64,000 nt of DNA from Streptococcus mitis (lineage in GTDB: Bacteria > Bacillota > Bacilli > Lactobacillales > Streptococcaceae), in contig NZ_CAMHZD010000004.1 in NCBI RefSeq assembly GCF_946190065.1, positions 1 through 64,000 on the forward strand. Reading direction: 5' to 3'. Shown in pieces: positions 17,730 through 30,073 of this stretch. How positions within the stretch are numbered: the first letter of the stretch is position 1; every line of letters begins with the position of its first letter. The translations under genes were made by a program, and so were the position numbers. The notes beneath the pieces are model-generated. The model saw nothing but the letters and a program-made list of their open reading frames with translations. It was not told where the DNA came from and made no database searches.

Positions 17730-18959
17730 TTACAATCTCTCAATCAGTTCTTGCATTTGCACATCATCTGGAACCAGTTTTAAGTAAGCTTGAGCATTGA
17801 CTTTTGCTTCCTCAAAGTAGCCCAATTCACGCAAGAGATAGATATAGTGTTCCAGAAATTCGGGATTGTCCTTCAAATCTCCTGCCAACTCTTGGTAAAG
17901 GTCGTAGGCAGTATCCAAATCGTCCATTTCTTGATAAGAACGAGCAATTATCCACTTGGTCAAAAGATTTTCTGGCTCCTCACTTTGTAAATCTAGAATG
18001 TCTTCATAACGCTCCTGCTCTAGATAGATAGTGGCTAGACGGAGTAAGATTTCTTCCGTATCCTCAGCGTCATCTTTTGCAGTAAGGAGATAATTTTCTG
18101 CACCACTAGCATCATGCAATTCATAAGAAAATTGTGAAGCTGCTAACAAGAGTCTTGTTTCAAAAGGATTTTTCTCCAAGCCTTGCTTAGCGATACGCAG
18201 GGCTTCTTGAACTTGATGTTCCTTATGCAAGGCCTGACTATAGCCATACTCATAGCCTTCAAAGTCAGGAGAAATGGTATCAAGCTGCTTAAAGTAGAGG
18301 ACGGCCTTTTGGTATTCTTCTCGGTCAAAGTAAAGACTAGCCAATTCAAAAGCTGTTAGGTCATCGTATTCTAACTCCAGGGCTTTTTCTAAAAACTCTG
18401 TAGCTGTTTCAAATTTCCCTAACTGGGCATAGGCAAAGCCAATCCGTTGATAGGTAGAAATACCCGTTTGCTCATAAATAGTACGATTATCTAACTGAGC
18501 ATAGCCTTGAATAGCCTCTTGGTAATTTTCCAACTCACTATCCAACTCTGCCAAGCCCAATATCAAGAGAGGATCCTCTGAATAACTCAATGCCTCCAGC
18601 AATTTTTCACGCGCTACATCTGTCAAACCTTCCATCTGGTAAAGGTCTGCCTTAAGAGCCAAAGCTGAAACATACCAGTCACTGTCAGTTTGTATTTCCT
18701 CTAGATAGGCAAAGGCTTCTTCGATTTGACCATCTTCGCTAGCAATAGCTGCCAGATTAAGATTTACCTCTGGAAAGTCCTCTACGATTTTCAGGTAAAT
18801 GTCCTTAGCCTGAGGATAAAAACCAATCCCTTCAAGATAAGTAGCTAACTCATACAGAAGGTCACTTGGATCATTTTCTAAAGCTTTAGCGAAATAATGC
18901 TCAGCCTTGGTTAAATCTTGCTCTTCCAAAGCCTGTAACATCTGTTGACTATTGTTCAC
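17730..18959 (-). CDS. Tetratricopeptide repeat protein, 409 aa
   Basis: This is a cytoplasmic protein built almost entirely of TPR helical hairpins, about ten repeats. Examples are AEHYFAKALENDPSDLLYEL, ATEFLEKALELEYDDLTAFE and EEAKVNAQAYLKLVPDD. No signal peptide or catalytic domain is seen. The start is GTG at 18959, preceded by GGAAG. It overlaps the end of the upstream AI-2E family gene by 11 bp, so the two are probably translationally coupled. TPR proteins act as scaffolds; the partner here is unknown. The conserved pairing suggests a membrane-linked role, which is inference. Confidence 0.9.
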   Translation of the reverse strand: MNNSQQMLQALEEQDLTKAEHYFAKALENDPSDLLYELATYLEGIGFYPQAKDIYLKIVEDFPEVNLNLAAIASEDGQIEEAFAYLEEIQTDSDWYVSALALKADLYQMEGLTDVAREKLLEALSYSEDPLLILGLAELDSELENYQEAIQGYAQLDNRTIYEQTGISTYQRIGFAYAQLGKFETATEFLEKALELEYDDLTAFELASLYFDREEYQKAVLYFKQLDTISPDFEGYEYGYSQALHKEHQVQEALRIAKQGLEKNPFETRLLLAASQFSYELHDASGAENYLLTAKDDAEDTEEILLRLATIYLEQERYEDILDLQSEEPENLLTKWIIARSYQEMDDLDTAYDLYQELAGDLKDNPEFLEHYIYLLRELGYFEEAKVNAQAYLKLVPDDVQMQELIERL

Positions 18960-20115
18960 TCTTTACTTCCTCTCCTTCTAGTTCATATAAACCACTAACT
19001 ACCTTATACCATTCGAAAATAGCTGAAATGACAACCTTAGCAGAAGCATAAACAGGAATACCGAGCAAGACTCCCCAGATACCAAACATGGATCCTGAAG
19101 TTAACAAAACAAAGAGAACATTAATCGGATGGATGTTTAATTGACTTCCCAAAATCAATGGAGAGACAAAACGGCCTTCAATAGTTTGTTCTACGATAAA
19201 GACAATCACTACTTTCAAAAGCATGACTGGCCCAGCAATCAAGCCCAATACTAGGGCAGGAAGCATGGCTAGGAAACTACCAAGATAAGGAACCAGATTT
19301 AAGATACCAGCAGTAACACCCAGCGTAACCGCATAGCGTAAACCGATAATCTTGAAGAAGATGATAAACATTACTGCTACAATAATAGCTACTGTTACTT
19401 GCCCTCGAACATAGTTGGACAACTGCTGATTCACATCTGATAAAACTTGTCCTACAGGTTCCTTCAATTTCGTTGGCATAAATTGAGTCAAATAGTTACG
19501 CAATCCTTTTCCATCACGTAAGAGATAAAAGAGCATGAAAGGAACGATAATCAAGGCAACAATCACTTGAGAAGCACCGCTAATAAAGGCACTTACCCAG
19601 TTAACTGCCTGAGAAGAAACTTTACTTGCCCAAACTGTAGCCTGACTTGAAAAGTTTGTCAAAACTTGCTCTAACTGAGGTCTAAAATCATCTGGCAAAC
19701 GCTTGGTGACCAAATCATCAATAACACGATCAGCATCTTCAAGGTAGATTGGTACATTTCTTGCAAATGTTAAAACTTGACGTTGTAGATTTGGAATAGC
19801 TACTGCCAAGCCCCAAATGATAAAAAGAGCGATGATGACAAAGACAATACTGATGGCTATGACCCGATTAATCTTATGCTTCTCCATCCAATCAACTATA
19901 GGATTTAATAAATAGTATAGTAAACCAGATAGAATGACTGGCAACATCACAACTGCCAAAAAGTCTAAAACAGGTGAAAATAGAAAACTAATCTTGCTTA
20001 AAATAAAAAGATTTAAGCCAAGTAACAAGGTTACCAAAAATACCGTAATGGCCTTGTTATCCAAAAACCACTTAAAAAACCAAGACAGGCTAAAATGTTT
20101 CTCTTTTTGCTCCAT
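18949..20115 (-). CDS. AI-2E family (PerM/UPF0118) membrane protein
   Basis: The protein has 388 residues with about seven to eight transmembrane helices, typical of the AI-2E transporter family. Conserved stretches include VPFMLFYLLRDG and LVPYLGSFLAMLPA, with IEGRFVSPLILG and HPINVLFVLL toward the C-terminus. Known relatives export signals or act as Na+/H+ antiporters, so autoinducer-2 transport should not be assumed. The ATG at 20115 has GAAAGGAAG upstream. It overlaps the TPR gene downstream by 11 bp. Confidence 0.9.
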   Translation of the reverse strand: MEQKEKHFSLSWFFKWFLDNKAITVFLVTLLLGLNLFILSKISFLFSPVLDFLAVVMLPVILSGLLYYLLNPIVDWMEKHKINRVIAISIVFVIIALFIIWGLAVAIPNLQRQVLTFARNVPIYLEDADRVIDDLVTKRLPDDFRPQLEQVLTNFSSQATVWASKVSSQAVNWVSAFISGASQVIVALIIVPFMLFYLLRDGKGLRNYLTQFMPTKLKEPVGQVLSDVNQQLSNYVRGQVTVAIIVAVMFIIFFKIIGLRYAVTLGVTAGILNLVPYLGSFLAMLPALVLGLIAGPVMLLKVVIVFIVEQTIEGRFVSPLILGSQLNIHPINVLFVLLTSGSMFGIWGVLLGIPVYASAKVVISAIFEWYKVVSGLYELEGEEVKSEQ

Positions 20116-20201
20116 AAATACTTCCTTTCTGTTATTCTCTCATTATACCATTTTTAAATCAAAATAACTCTTTTTTAAAGTGCTTACATAGAGACAGCGA
20201 C

Positions 20202-20229
20202 ATAAAAAATCCCCTCAAAAGAGGAGATT
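20202..20229 (-). terminator. Terminator of the oligopeptide-binding protein gene
   Basis: On the minus strand, AATCTCCTC, TTTT loop and GAGGGGATT form a stem with one wobble, followed by TTTTTT. Confidence 0.85.
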
Positions 20230-20232
20230 CGA

Positions 20233-22215
20233 TTAGTCTTGGATATGACGGTCTAAGTTCTTCTGATAATCAGCATTGGATTTGGCTTTTTCATCAGCAA
20301 ATTTCTTGCGGAACTCATCCATTTCTTTAGTAGTGACAATCTTATCTTGGATTTTCAGATACTTGTAGCTATTTTCACTAGTCTTGTCACCTACCCAGCC
20401 ACCGGCACCACTTCCAGGAACCATTTTCGTAACTAGCATTTGAGCACCATCAGAGTATACTGGAGTAACAAGTGCACTATCTGACAACCAAGCTTGGGCC
20501 TTAGCATATTTGGAATAACGTTTTTGAAGGTCTGTTTTCTCACTACTTGCATCATCAATCAGTTCTTTGTATTTATCCAATCCAACTGTTTTAATAACTG
20601 GATTGTCTGTTCCTGGTGCCACACCAAGAGCACTTAGGAGACTTGGACCTGAAGTTGGATCAAATACATCTAGATAAGTCGATGGATCTGCAAAGTCTGG
20701 AGTCCAACCACTGACTGCATTAATATCCCAGTCAGTATTTGCATTGGAAGTAGCTAGAGTAGTCATACTTCCCAATTCGTCATCAGAAACTTGTTGAATA
20801 TCAACAACTACATTTTCAGAGCCTAAGGCTTCCTCAATGGATTGTTTATAAGACTGAACCTGACGAATAAAATCTGGATTTGATGAAGAAATTGGCAAAT
20901 CTAAATGAATTGGGAACTGTACTCCATCAGCTTGAAGAGTTTTCTTAGCAGATTCAAACTTAGCCTTAGCCTTGTCTACATTATGAAGTGAATCTTGGGC
21001 ATCATCAAGACTAACATCTTTCCAGACGTTATCCAATTTATCCAATTCTGTCTTAGTAACTTGACCAAATGTTTGATCTCCTACTTGAACAAATGTTGGA
21101 GGAGTGAAACTTGTCCGTAACTTACGAGGTCCTACTTCGTCCCCAAATACTTGAGAGATTCCTGCTTTACGATCTACCGCAAAAGCCAAGGCTTGACGGA
21201 AATCTTTGTTTAACAAGGCTTTCTTAGTAGATGATTTTTCTGCATCACTTGTTTTAGCAGTATGATTATATGACACACGATCAATATTAGTAGACATATA
21301 GAATACGCCACCTCTTTGTTGACCATATACAATATTATCCTTGTATTTTTCTTTTAGACGTTCATAGTTGGCAGAATTTTTAAAGAGTGGAGCAGCTGGA
21401 TAATGTCCCTCATCAAAACCGCGTCCTAGAGAATCTGCATCTTGACCATCAAAGAATGATAACTTGATATCATCAATAAAGACATTTTGCTTATCCCAAT
21501 AATTTTGATTTTTGGTCATTTCGATAGAAGACTTAGATGTAAGACCCTTGAGGAGATAAGGACCGTTGTAGAGAATGCTCGTAACATCAGTGGCCTTACC
21601 AAAATCATCTCCTTTAGAAGCTAAAAAGTCTTCGCTAATAGGAGCAAGAACTCCCATTGTTGTCTTCGAATTCCAGAAAGATTCTGGATGATTCAAGGTA
21701 TAAACAAGAGTATAATCATCCGTTGCTTTGACACCAACAGTAGAAAAATCTGTTGTTTTCCCATTTACATAGTCATCCAATCCTTTGATAGAATCCTGTA
21801 CCAAATAGAGGGCCTGTGATTTCTTATCAGCTGCATGCTTCAGACCTGCTACAAAGTCCTGAGCCTTAACTTCACCATACTCCTCTCCCTCATTGGTATA
21901 CCACTTGACACCCTGACGGATTTTATAGGTATAGGTCAAGCCATCTTTAGAAACAGTCCAATCTTCTGCAACCGATGGAACTAAATTTCCATATTGATCA
22001 TTTTCTAGTAATCCATCAATAACATTACCTGTAATCTGTTTAGTGCTGACATTACCAGAAACTGTATAATCCAAAGTAACAGGATCTGATGTAAACACAT
22101 AAGCATAATTCACTGGTCTAGTAGCATCTTTATTATCATTACCAGATGAACACGCTGCTAGAACAGCTACTGATAAAACAGTAAATCCTGTTGCTAAGAA
22201 AACACGTTTTTTCAT
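20233..22215 (-). CDS. Oligopeptide ABC transporter substrate-binding lipoprotein (AmiA/AliA/AliB family)
   Basis: This is a 660-residue family 5 solute-binding protein that captures peptides for the Ami (Opp) permease encoded elsewhere. The signal peptide ends with lipobox LAAC (Cys22). Family features are TSDPVTLDYTVSGN at the N-terminus, AEDWTVSKDGLTYTYKIRQG, and RQALAFAVDRKAG in the middle. No permease or ATPase genes are adjacent, as is usual for the AliA/AliB-type orphan receptors of streptococci, which also sense signalling peptides. It is monocistronic with its own terminator. AliB is the closest guess, but the exact paralogue cannot be fixed by eye. Confidence 0.93.
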   Translation of the reverse strand: MKKRVFLATGFTVLSVAVLAACSSGNDNKDATRPVNYAYVFTSDPVTLDYTVSGNVSTKQITGNVIDGLLENDQYGNLVPSVAEDWTVSKDGLTYTYKIRQGVKWYTNEGEEYGEVKAQDFVAGLKHAADKKSQALYLVQDSIKGLDDYVNGKTTDFSTVGVKATDDYTLVYTLNHPESFWNSKTTMGVLAPISEDFLASKGDDFGKATDVTSILYNGPYLLKGLTSKSSIEMTKNQNYWDKQNVFIDDIKLSFFDGQDADSLGRGFDEGHYPAAPLFKNSANYERLKEKYKDNIVYGQQRGGVFYMSTNIDRVSYNHTAKTSDAEKSSTKKALLNKDFRQALAFAVDRKAGISQVFGDEVGPRKLRTSFTPPTFVQVGDQTFGQVTKTELDKLDNVWKDVSLDDAQDSLHNVDKAKAKFESAKKTLQADGVQFPIHLDLPISSSNPDFIRQVQSYKQSIEEALGSENVVVDIQQVSDDELGSMTTLATSNANTDWDINAVSGWTPDFADPSTYLDVFDPTSGPSLLSALGVAPGTDNPVIKTVGLDKYKELIDDASSEKTDLQKRYSKYAKAQAWLSDSALVTPVYSDGAQMLVTKMVPGSGAGGWVGDKTSENSYKYLKIQDKIVTTKEMDEFRKKFADEKAKSNADYQKNLDRHIQD

Positions 22216-22339
22216 AGTTAAACTCCTTTAATAGTTTTCTAAGATTATTATAGCACTTTTAAAAAGTAAATCAACTAAATTTACTAGGTTATCATGTTTT
22301 GTTTTATCTATACCAAGTACTGCTTCAACTCCTTTTTTG

Positions 22340-22348
22340 TGATATAAT
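22340..22348 (+). promoter_or_regulatory. Extended -10 promoter of the lactonase gene
   Basis: TGATATAAT is a consensus extended -10. No clear -35 is present. It lies 29 bp before the start codon. Confidence 0.65.
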
Positions 22349-22377
22349 AGTCATATCTTTATTATAGAGGTAAAGTT

Positions 22378-23391
22378 ATGAAAGAAACTGTTTATTTTGG
22401 AACTTATACACGTCGGACTTCCCAAGGGATTTACAAGGCAGACTTTGATACAGAAACTGGTCAGCTTTCAAATCTAGAACTTTTTGCTACTGAGCCAAGT
22501 CCAACCTACCTTGCCTTTGACCAGCATCAACATTTATACACTGTTGGTAGTCAAGACGATAAGGGTGGAATTGCAGCCTATCAAACTAATGGTACCTTAT
22601 TAAATCACGTCGTTGAAGAGGGAGCCCCCCACTGTTATGTTGCCGTTGATGAAGAGCGTGATTTGGTTTACGCGGCAAACTACCACAAGGGACAGGTCCT
22701 TGTTTATAAACGTCAGGAAGATGGTTGTCTTCTACTTAGTGATGTTGATCAACACAGTGGCCAAGGTCCACATGAAAATCAAGCTTCTCCACATGTTCAC
22801 TATACAGATTTAACACCTGACCACTATCTAGTGACCTGCGACTTGGGTACTGACCAAGTAATTACTTACGATCTTGATTCAGAAGGAAAATTATCTAAGC
22901 TCTATACCTATCATAGCCAGCCAGGAGCAGGCTCACGCCATATTATTTTCCATAACCATTATAAAATCGCTTATCTCATTTGTGAACTCAATAGCACTAT
23001 CGAAGTTCTAATCTACGATGGTGTTGGCGAATTTGAACGCATGCAAGTCATTTCAACTCTACCAGACGGTTATGAAGGCTTTAATGGTACTGCTGCTATT
23101 CGTCTCTCTAAAGATGGTAAATACCTCTACGCCTCTAACCGTGGTCATGATTCTATCGCAGTATATACAATTCTTGCGGACGGTAGCTTAGAGTTGTTAG
23201 AAATCGTTCCGACACATGGTCAGACTCCACGTGATTTTGATTTGACACCGGATCAAGAATTTGTCATTGCTGTCCATCAGGACTCTGACAATGCAACTGT
23301 CTTTAAACGCAATTCTGAAACTGGACGTCTAGCAGAACTTTCTAATGACTTCCATGTCCCAGAAGCAGTCTGCATCAGTTTTGCCCCTTAA
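22378..23391 (+). CDS. Lactonase family protein (seven-bladed beta-propeller)
   Basis: This is a cytoplasmic 337-residue protein of the lactonase/YbhE (6-phosphogluconolactonase-like) family. It starts KETVYFGTYTRRTSQGIY and contains repeated blade motifs such as YVAVDEERDLVYAANY, SRHIIFHN and KDGKYLYASNRGHDSIAVY. Relatives hydrolyse 6-phosphogluconolactone in the oxidative pentose phosphate pathway, but substrate is not proven for streptococcal members. ATG at 22378 with GAGGT 8 bases upstream. It is the only plus-strand gene here and converges on atpC with a shared terminator. Confidence 0.9.
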   Translation: MKETVYFGTYTRRTSQGIYKADFDTETGQLSNLELFATEPSPTYLAFDQHQHLYTVGSQDDKGGIAAYQTNGTLLNHVVEEGAPHCYVAVDEERDLVYAANYHKGQVLVYKRQEDGCLLLSDVDQHSGQGPHENQASPHVHYTDLTPDHYLVTCDLGTDQVITYDLDSEGKLSKLYTYHSQPGAGSRHIIFHNHYKIAYLICELNSTIEVLIYDGVGEFERMQVISTLPDGYEGFNGTAAIRLSKDGKYLYASNRGHDSIAVYTILADGSLELLEIVPTHGQTPRDFDLTPDQEFVIAVHQDSDNATVFKRNSETGRLAELSNDFHVPEAVCISFAP

Positions 23392-23400
23392 GAAAACATA

Positions 23401-23434
23401 AAAAATGAACTTGGTAACTCAAGTTCATTTTTTT
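23401..23434. terminator. Bidirectional terminator between lactonase and atpC
   Basis: AAAATGAACTTG and CAAGTTCATTTT pair around a 6-nt loop. T-runs follow on the plus strand and A-runs precede, so it can serve both convergent genes. Confidence 0.9.
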
Positions 23435-23435
23435 C

Positions 23436-23855
23436 TTATAGTCTATTTCCGACATTAATACGGTTAATGGCACGTTGCAGTGCAATCTTCGCACGACGTT
23501 CTTGGTCAATCAAGTGTTTGTCTTGTGCTTCTTCAATTTCACGCTCTGCTCGAAGTTTGGCACGTTCTGCACGACTAACGTCGATATCACGAGCCCGTTC
23601 TGCAGAGTCAGCAACGATTGTGATAACACCATTGGCAACTTCGATAACACCTCCGTTCACTGCAATCCAGTTCACGTGATTTTCATCATCTACACGTTTA
23701 ACCTTAACCTCATCAACTGCTAAAACTGCAATCATATTTTCATGTCGTGGCAAGATTCCCATCTCACCATCCAGAGTTCGAACTGATACAAAGCTGGCAT
23801 GGTGATCATAGACGAGACCATCTGGTGTCACGATCTGGACAGTTAACTGAGCCAT
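23436..23855 (-). CDS. atpC: F1Fo ATP synthase subunit epsilon
   Basis: This is the 139-residue epsilon subunit, part of the rotating central stalk and an inhibitor of ATP hydrolysis. The N-terminal beta-barrel begins [16 protein letters not shown] with [12 protein letters not shown]. The C-terminal helical hairpin is [17 protein letters not shown]. It is the last gene of the atp operon, 10 bp after atpD, with SD GAGGTGA before the ATG. Confidence 0.97.
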   Translation of the reverse strand: MAQLTVQIVTPDGLVYDHHASFVSVRTLDGEMGILPRHENMIAVLAVDEVKVKRVDDENHVNWIAVNGGVIEVANGVITIVADSAERARDIDVSRAERAKLRAEREIEEAQDKHLIDQERRAKIALQRAINRINVGNRL

Positions 23856-23865
23856 AGATCACCTC

Positions 23866-25281
<1,416 letters not shown>

Positions 25282-25349
25282 CTATTCTATATAAGATACT
25301 GTCGGTCCTAGCTTAACTAGGTCCTAAGTTCATTTTCATACGAGCTGGA

Positions 25350-25373
25350 CTAGTGCCTATTCTAAGGCACTAG
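25350..25373 (-). other. Stem-loop spanning the atpG stop codon
   Basis: CTAGTGCC and GGCACTAG pair perfectly around an 8-nt loop. The atpG stop (25359-25357) lies at the stem-loop junction. There is no T-run, so it is not a standard terminator. A 5-bp CCTAG/CTAGG hairpin follows at 25307-25321. Confidence 0.55.
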
Positions 25374-26235
25374 CTCCTGCTACGATTTCTGTAATTTCTT
25401 GTGTAATCGCCGCCTGTCTGGCACGGTTATACTGAATTGTCAAATCATTAATGACTTTCTTAGCATTATCTGTCGCTGTTTGCATGGCTGTCATACCAGC
25501 AGCATTTTCAGCTGTCTTAGCATCGATAATAGCACCATAAATCATACTTTCTGCAAATTGAGGCAACAACTGCTCCAAAATTTCTTCTCGACTAGTTTCC
25601 AACTCAAAGGTCAAACTGTAACTGTCATCCGCTTCATTTGGATCCAAGTCAACAATCGGAAGCATTTGCTCCACACGCATTTGACTGGTTAGCGTATTGA
25701 CATGGTGGTTATAGCAGACATAGAGTTCATCAAAAAGTTCATTTTGGTACATTTCAACAGTTTTTGAAATAATCTTACGAACTTCATCAAAGCTTGGTTG
25801 ATCTGCCAAGCCACGTAGTTCATAAAGTGGTTGAATACCACGAGCTTTAAAGAAATCAGCTCCCATTCCACCAATACAGATCATTTCAAAACCTTTACCG
25901 TCTGGATGGTATTCTTCTTTCAGCTCCATAACGGCTTTCAAAATAGAAGAATTATAACCTCCAACCAAACCTCGGTCTGATGTAATGACGATATAGCCTG
26001 TCTTCTTAACTGGACGGCTAATCAACATCGGATTGGTTGAACTACCAGCTCCATTCCCATGAAGAATATCCGTCAAAAGTTTACGAACTTTCTGAGCATA
26101 AACTTGGAAGTTGCGAGCAGCTTCTTCAGAACGACCTAGCTTAGCAGCTGATACCATCTGCATGGCATTTGTGATTTGACTAGTATTTTTTGTTGAGGCG
26201 ATTTTTGTTTTAATATCATTTAGAGATACTGCCAT
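25357..26235 (-). CDS. atpG: F1Fo ATP synthase subunit gamma
   Basis: This is the central rotor shaft of F1, 292 residues. The N-terminal helix begins [24 protein letters not shown] in pieces typical of the family; the conserved C-terminal helix contains [15 protein letters not shown] and [28 protein letters not shown] is the conserved core strand. SD AGAGGTG precedes the ATG, 15 bp after atpA. Confidence 0.97.
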   Translation of the reverse strand: MAVSLNDIKTKIASTKNTSQITNAMQMVSAAKLGRSEEAARNFQVYAQKVRKLLTDILHGNGAGSSTNPMLISRPVKKTGYIVITSDRGLVGGYNSSILKAVMELKEEYHPDGKGFEMICIGGMGADFFKARGIQPLYELRGLADQPSFDEVRKIISKTVEMYQNELFDELYVCYNHHVNTLTSQMRVEQMLPIVDLDPNEADDSYSLTFELETSREEILEQLLPQFAESMIYGAIIDAKTAENAAGMTAMQTATDNAKKVINDLTIQYNRARQAAITQEITEIVAGASALE

Positions 26236-26250
26236 CTGACACCTCTATTC

Positions 26251-28306
<2,056 letters not shown>

Positions 28307-28307
<1 letters not shown>

Positions 28308-28801
28308 TAAGCTTCTCCTAACTGATCGATATACTGATCAATGAGTTCTTTATGGGCATGACCGTCAAGGTTTTGTGAGATGATTTTACCAGCCAGGCTG
28401 ATTGTCAAATCTGCTACCTCACCCTTAACGCTTTGTAAAGCTTCAGCTTTATTTTGAGCAATTTCTTGGTTCGCTTTTTCTTTCAAGCGTCCTGCTTCTA
28501 GCTTAGCATCTGCTAAAATACTAGCTTTGCTTTTCTCAGCTGTTTCTTTCGCATTCTCAATGATTGTCTTAGCTTCTTTACGGCTACCAGCCAATTCATC
28601 TTCGCGTTTTTGAGCCAATACTTCTGCTTTTTGACGTGCTTGTTCAGCTCCGTCAATATCTGCTGCAATTTTTTCTGCTCTTTGTTCGAAAATACTAGTC
28701 AAATTTGACCAAGCATATTTCTTAACCAAGACTAGCAAGAGAATAAAGGAACCAGCGATTAGTATAAAATCACCAAGTAATTCACCTACTGTTACATTCA
28801 T
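28307..28801 (-). CDS. atpF: F1Fo ATP synthase subunit b
   Basis: This is the membrane-anchored peripheral-stalk subunit, 164 residues. One N-terminal transmembrane helix ([21 protein letters not shown], about 11-31) is followed by a long coiled coil rich in Ala, Glu and Lys ([20 protein letters not shown] is a typical stretch). It lies 13 bp downstream of atpB. Confidence 0.97.
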
Positions 28802-28814
28802 AAACTACTCCTTT

Positions 28815-29525
28815 CTATTCTTCATCATTAATTTTATTTCCTAGGTACATTGAAGATAACAATGTAAATACATATGCTTGTACACAAGAAATAAAAACAG
28901 AAAATGCAGTCCAGATTAGATTTGTTCCAAAAGCAATAGGATACCAATAGAAGGCCTGATGAGAAAGTAGGACTAACATACTTGCCATCACTTCCCCTGC
29001 AAAGATATTACCAAATACCCGCAATGCAAGTGAAAGGAGATTGGTAACTTCTTCCAAGAGATTCATTGGTGTCATAAAACCTGGTGTTACAAATGCTTTT
29101 AAATACTTTTTGATTCCACGACGACGAATTCCTTCTACGTGTGTCATTAAGATAATTGTAAAAGACAAGACCAAGTCAAATGACAAATTTGCTGTTGGTG
29201 AGGTCCAAAGATTTACACCATCTGTAGTCTGAATTCTAGCCATTAAGCCAATATTATTTGCAATGGCCATAAATAGGAATAAACAGAAATAAAAGAGAGA
29301 ATAATCCTTTATCATTGGACCAAGGTTTGATTTTGTAAATCCAACAACAAAATCAAATAAATACTCTAATACATTTTGTTTTCCTGTGGGTCTCAAAGTC
29401 ATATTTCGAGTTGCCCAATAAATAAAGCCAAAAATAAGTGCTACAGTCAACAAAGTCAAAACTACTATGGTTAAATTAAAGGTAACAGGACCAATATTGA
29501 TGGTTGGATTAATACTTTCTTCCAT
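28815..29525 (-). CDS. atpB: F1Fo ATP synthase subunit a
   Basis: This is the Fo stator proton channel, 236 residues with about five to six transmembrane helices. The essential arginine lies in [14 protein letters not shown], and the C-terminal helix [19 protein letters not shown] is conserved. It sits between atpE and atpF; the c-a-b order is the known streptococcal arrangement, unlike the usual a-c-b. Confidence 0.97.
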   Translation of the reverse strand: MEESINPTINIGPVTFNLTIVVLTLLTVALIFGFIYWATRNMTLRPTGKQNVLEYLFDFVVGFTKSNLGPMIKDYSLFYFCLFLFMAIANNIGLMARIQTTDGVNLWTSPTANLSFDLVLSFTIILMTHVEGIRRRGIKKYLKAFVTPGFMTPMNLLEEVTNLLSLALRVFGNIFAGEVMASMLVLLSHQAFYWYPIAFGTNLIWTAFSVFISCVQAYVFTLLSSMYLGNKINDEE

Positions 29526-29558
29526 CTAAAATCCTCCCTTTTTCAATTTATACTTCTT

Positions 29559-29759
29559 TTATTTGATGATAAATGAAAAGACAAGAGTAACGAAGAAAGT
29601 ACCTTCAATAAAGGCAACCCCTAGGATCATCAAACTACGTAGTTCTGAGATGATATCTGGTTGGCGAGCAACTGATTTCAACAAACCGTTCATCAACATA
29701 CCCTCACCAAGAGATACACCCATACAGGCAAGACATAGACCGAAAAATGTTAAATTCAT
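29559..29759 (-). CDS. atpE: F1Fo ATP synthase subunit c
   Basis: This is the 66-residue proteolipid that forms the rotor ring. It has two transmembrane helices joined by the polar loop ARQPD. The proton-carrying carboxylate is Glu52 in GVAFIEGTF. Residues tied to optochin resistance in pneumococcus (Gly14, Gly18, Gly20, Met23, Val48, Ala49, Phe50) are the sensitive-type residues here. It is the first gene of the operon, with AAAGGAG upstream. Confidence 0.97.
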   Translation of the reverse strand: MNLTFFGLCLACMGVSLGEGMLMNGLLKSVARQPDIISELRSLMILGVAFIEGTFFVTLVFSFIIK

Positions 29760-29794
29760 GACGAATTCTCCTTTTAATTAAAATTTACTTACTT

Positions 29795-29823
29795 AGTTTA
29801 GTCCTAAAAATTGGATTTGTCAA
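29795..29823 (-). promoter_or_regulatory. Promoter of the atp operon
   Basis: Perfect -35 TTGACA (29818-29823) and -10 TAAACT (29795-29800) with 17-bp spacing. It lies about 35 bp before the atpE start. Confidence 0.8.
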
Positions 29824-29837
29824 CTTTTTACCAACAT

Positions 29838-29851
29838 TGAAAGCGCTTAAC
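29838..29851. promoter_or_regulatory. Possible cre (CcpA site) upstream of the atp promoter
   Basis: TGAAAGCGCTTAAC matches the palindromic cre pattern at all but the last two bases. It lies 14 bp upstream of the -35, a position compatible with activation or modulation. This is pattern-based only. Confidence 0.35.
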
Positions 29852-29955
29852 GGAAATTATTTACAATTTTACTATTTTTGAGTCTATTATATAGAAAACT
29901 TTGGAAAAAAATTGTAATAAATCCGTCCATTATCTAGACCTTTCTGAAAAATAAT

Positions 29956-29982
29956 GAAAAAATCCGAGATGAAATCTCGGAT
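29956..29982 (-). terminator. Terminator of the U32 peptidase-family gene
   Basis: ATCCGAGAT and ATCTCGGAT form a perfect 9-bp stem with a 3-nt loop, followed by T6 on the minus strand. It isolates the U32 gene from the atp operon. Confidence 0.88.
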
Positions 29983-30073
29983 GGAAATTAATATATTTTC
30001 TTTAACCTAAGGTTCTTTAGTAAGTAGGATTAAAGGGAAAGCAACTAGAAAGCTTTCGTCTCCTACATGTTTA

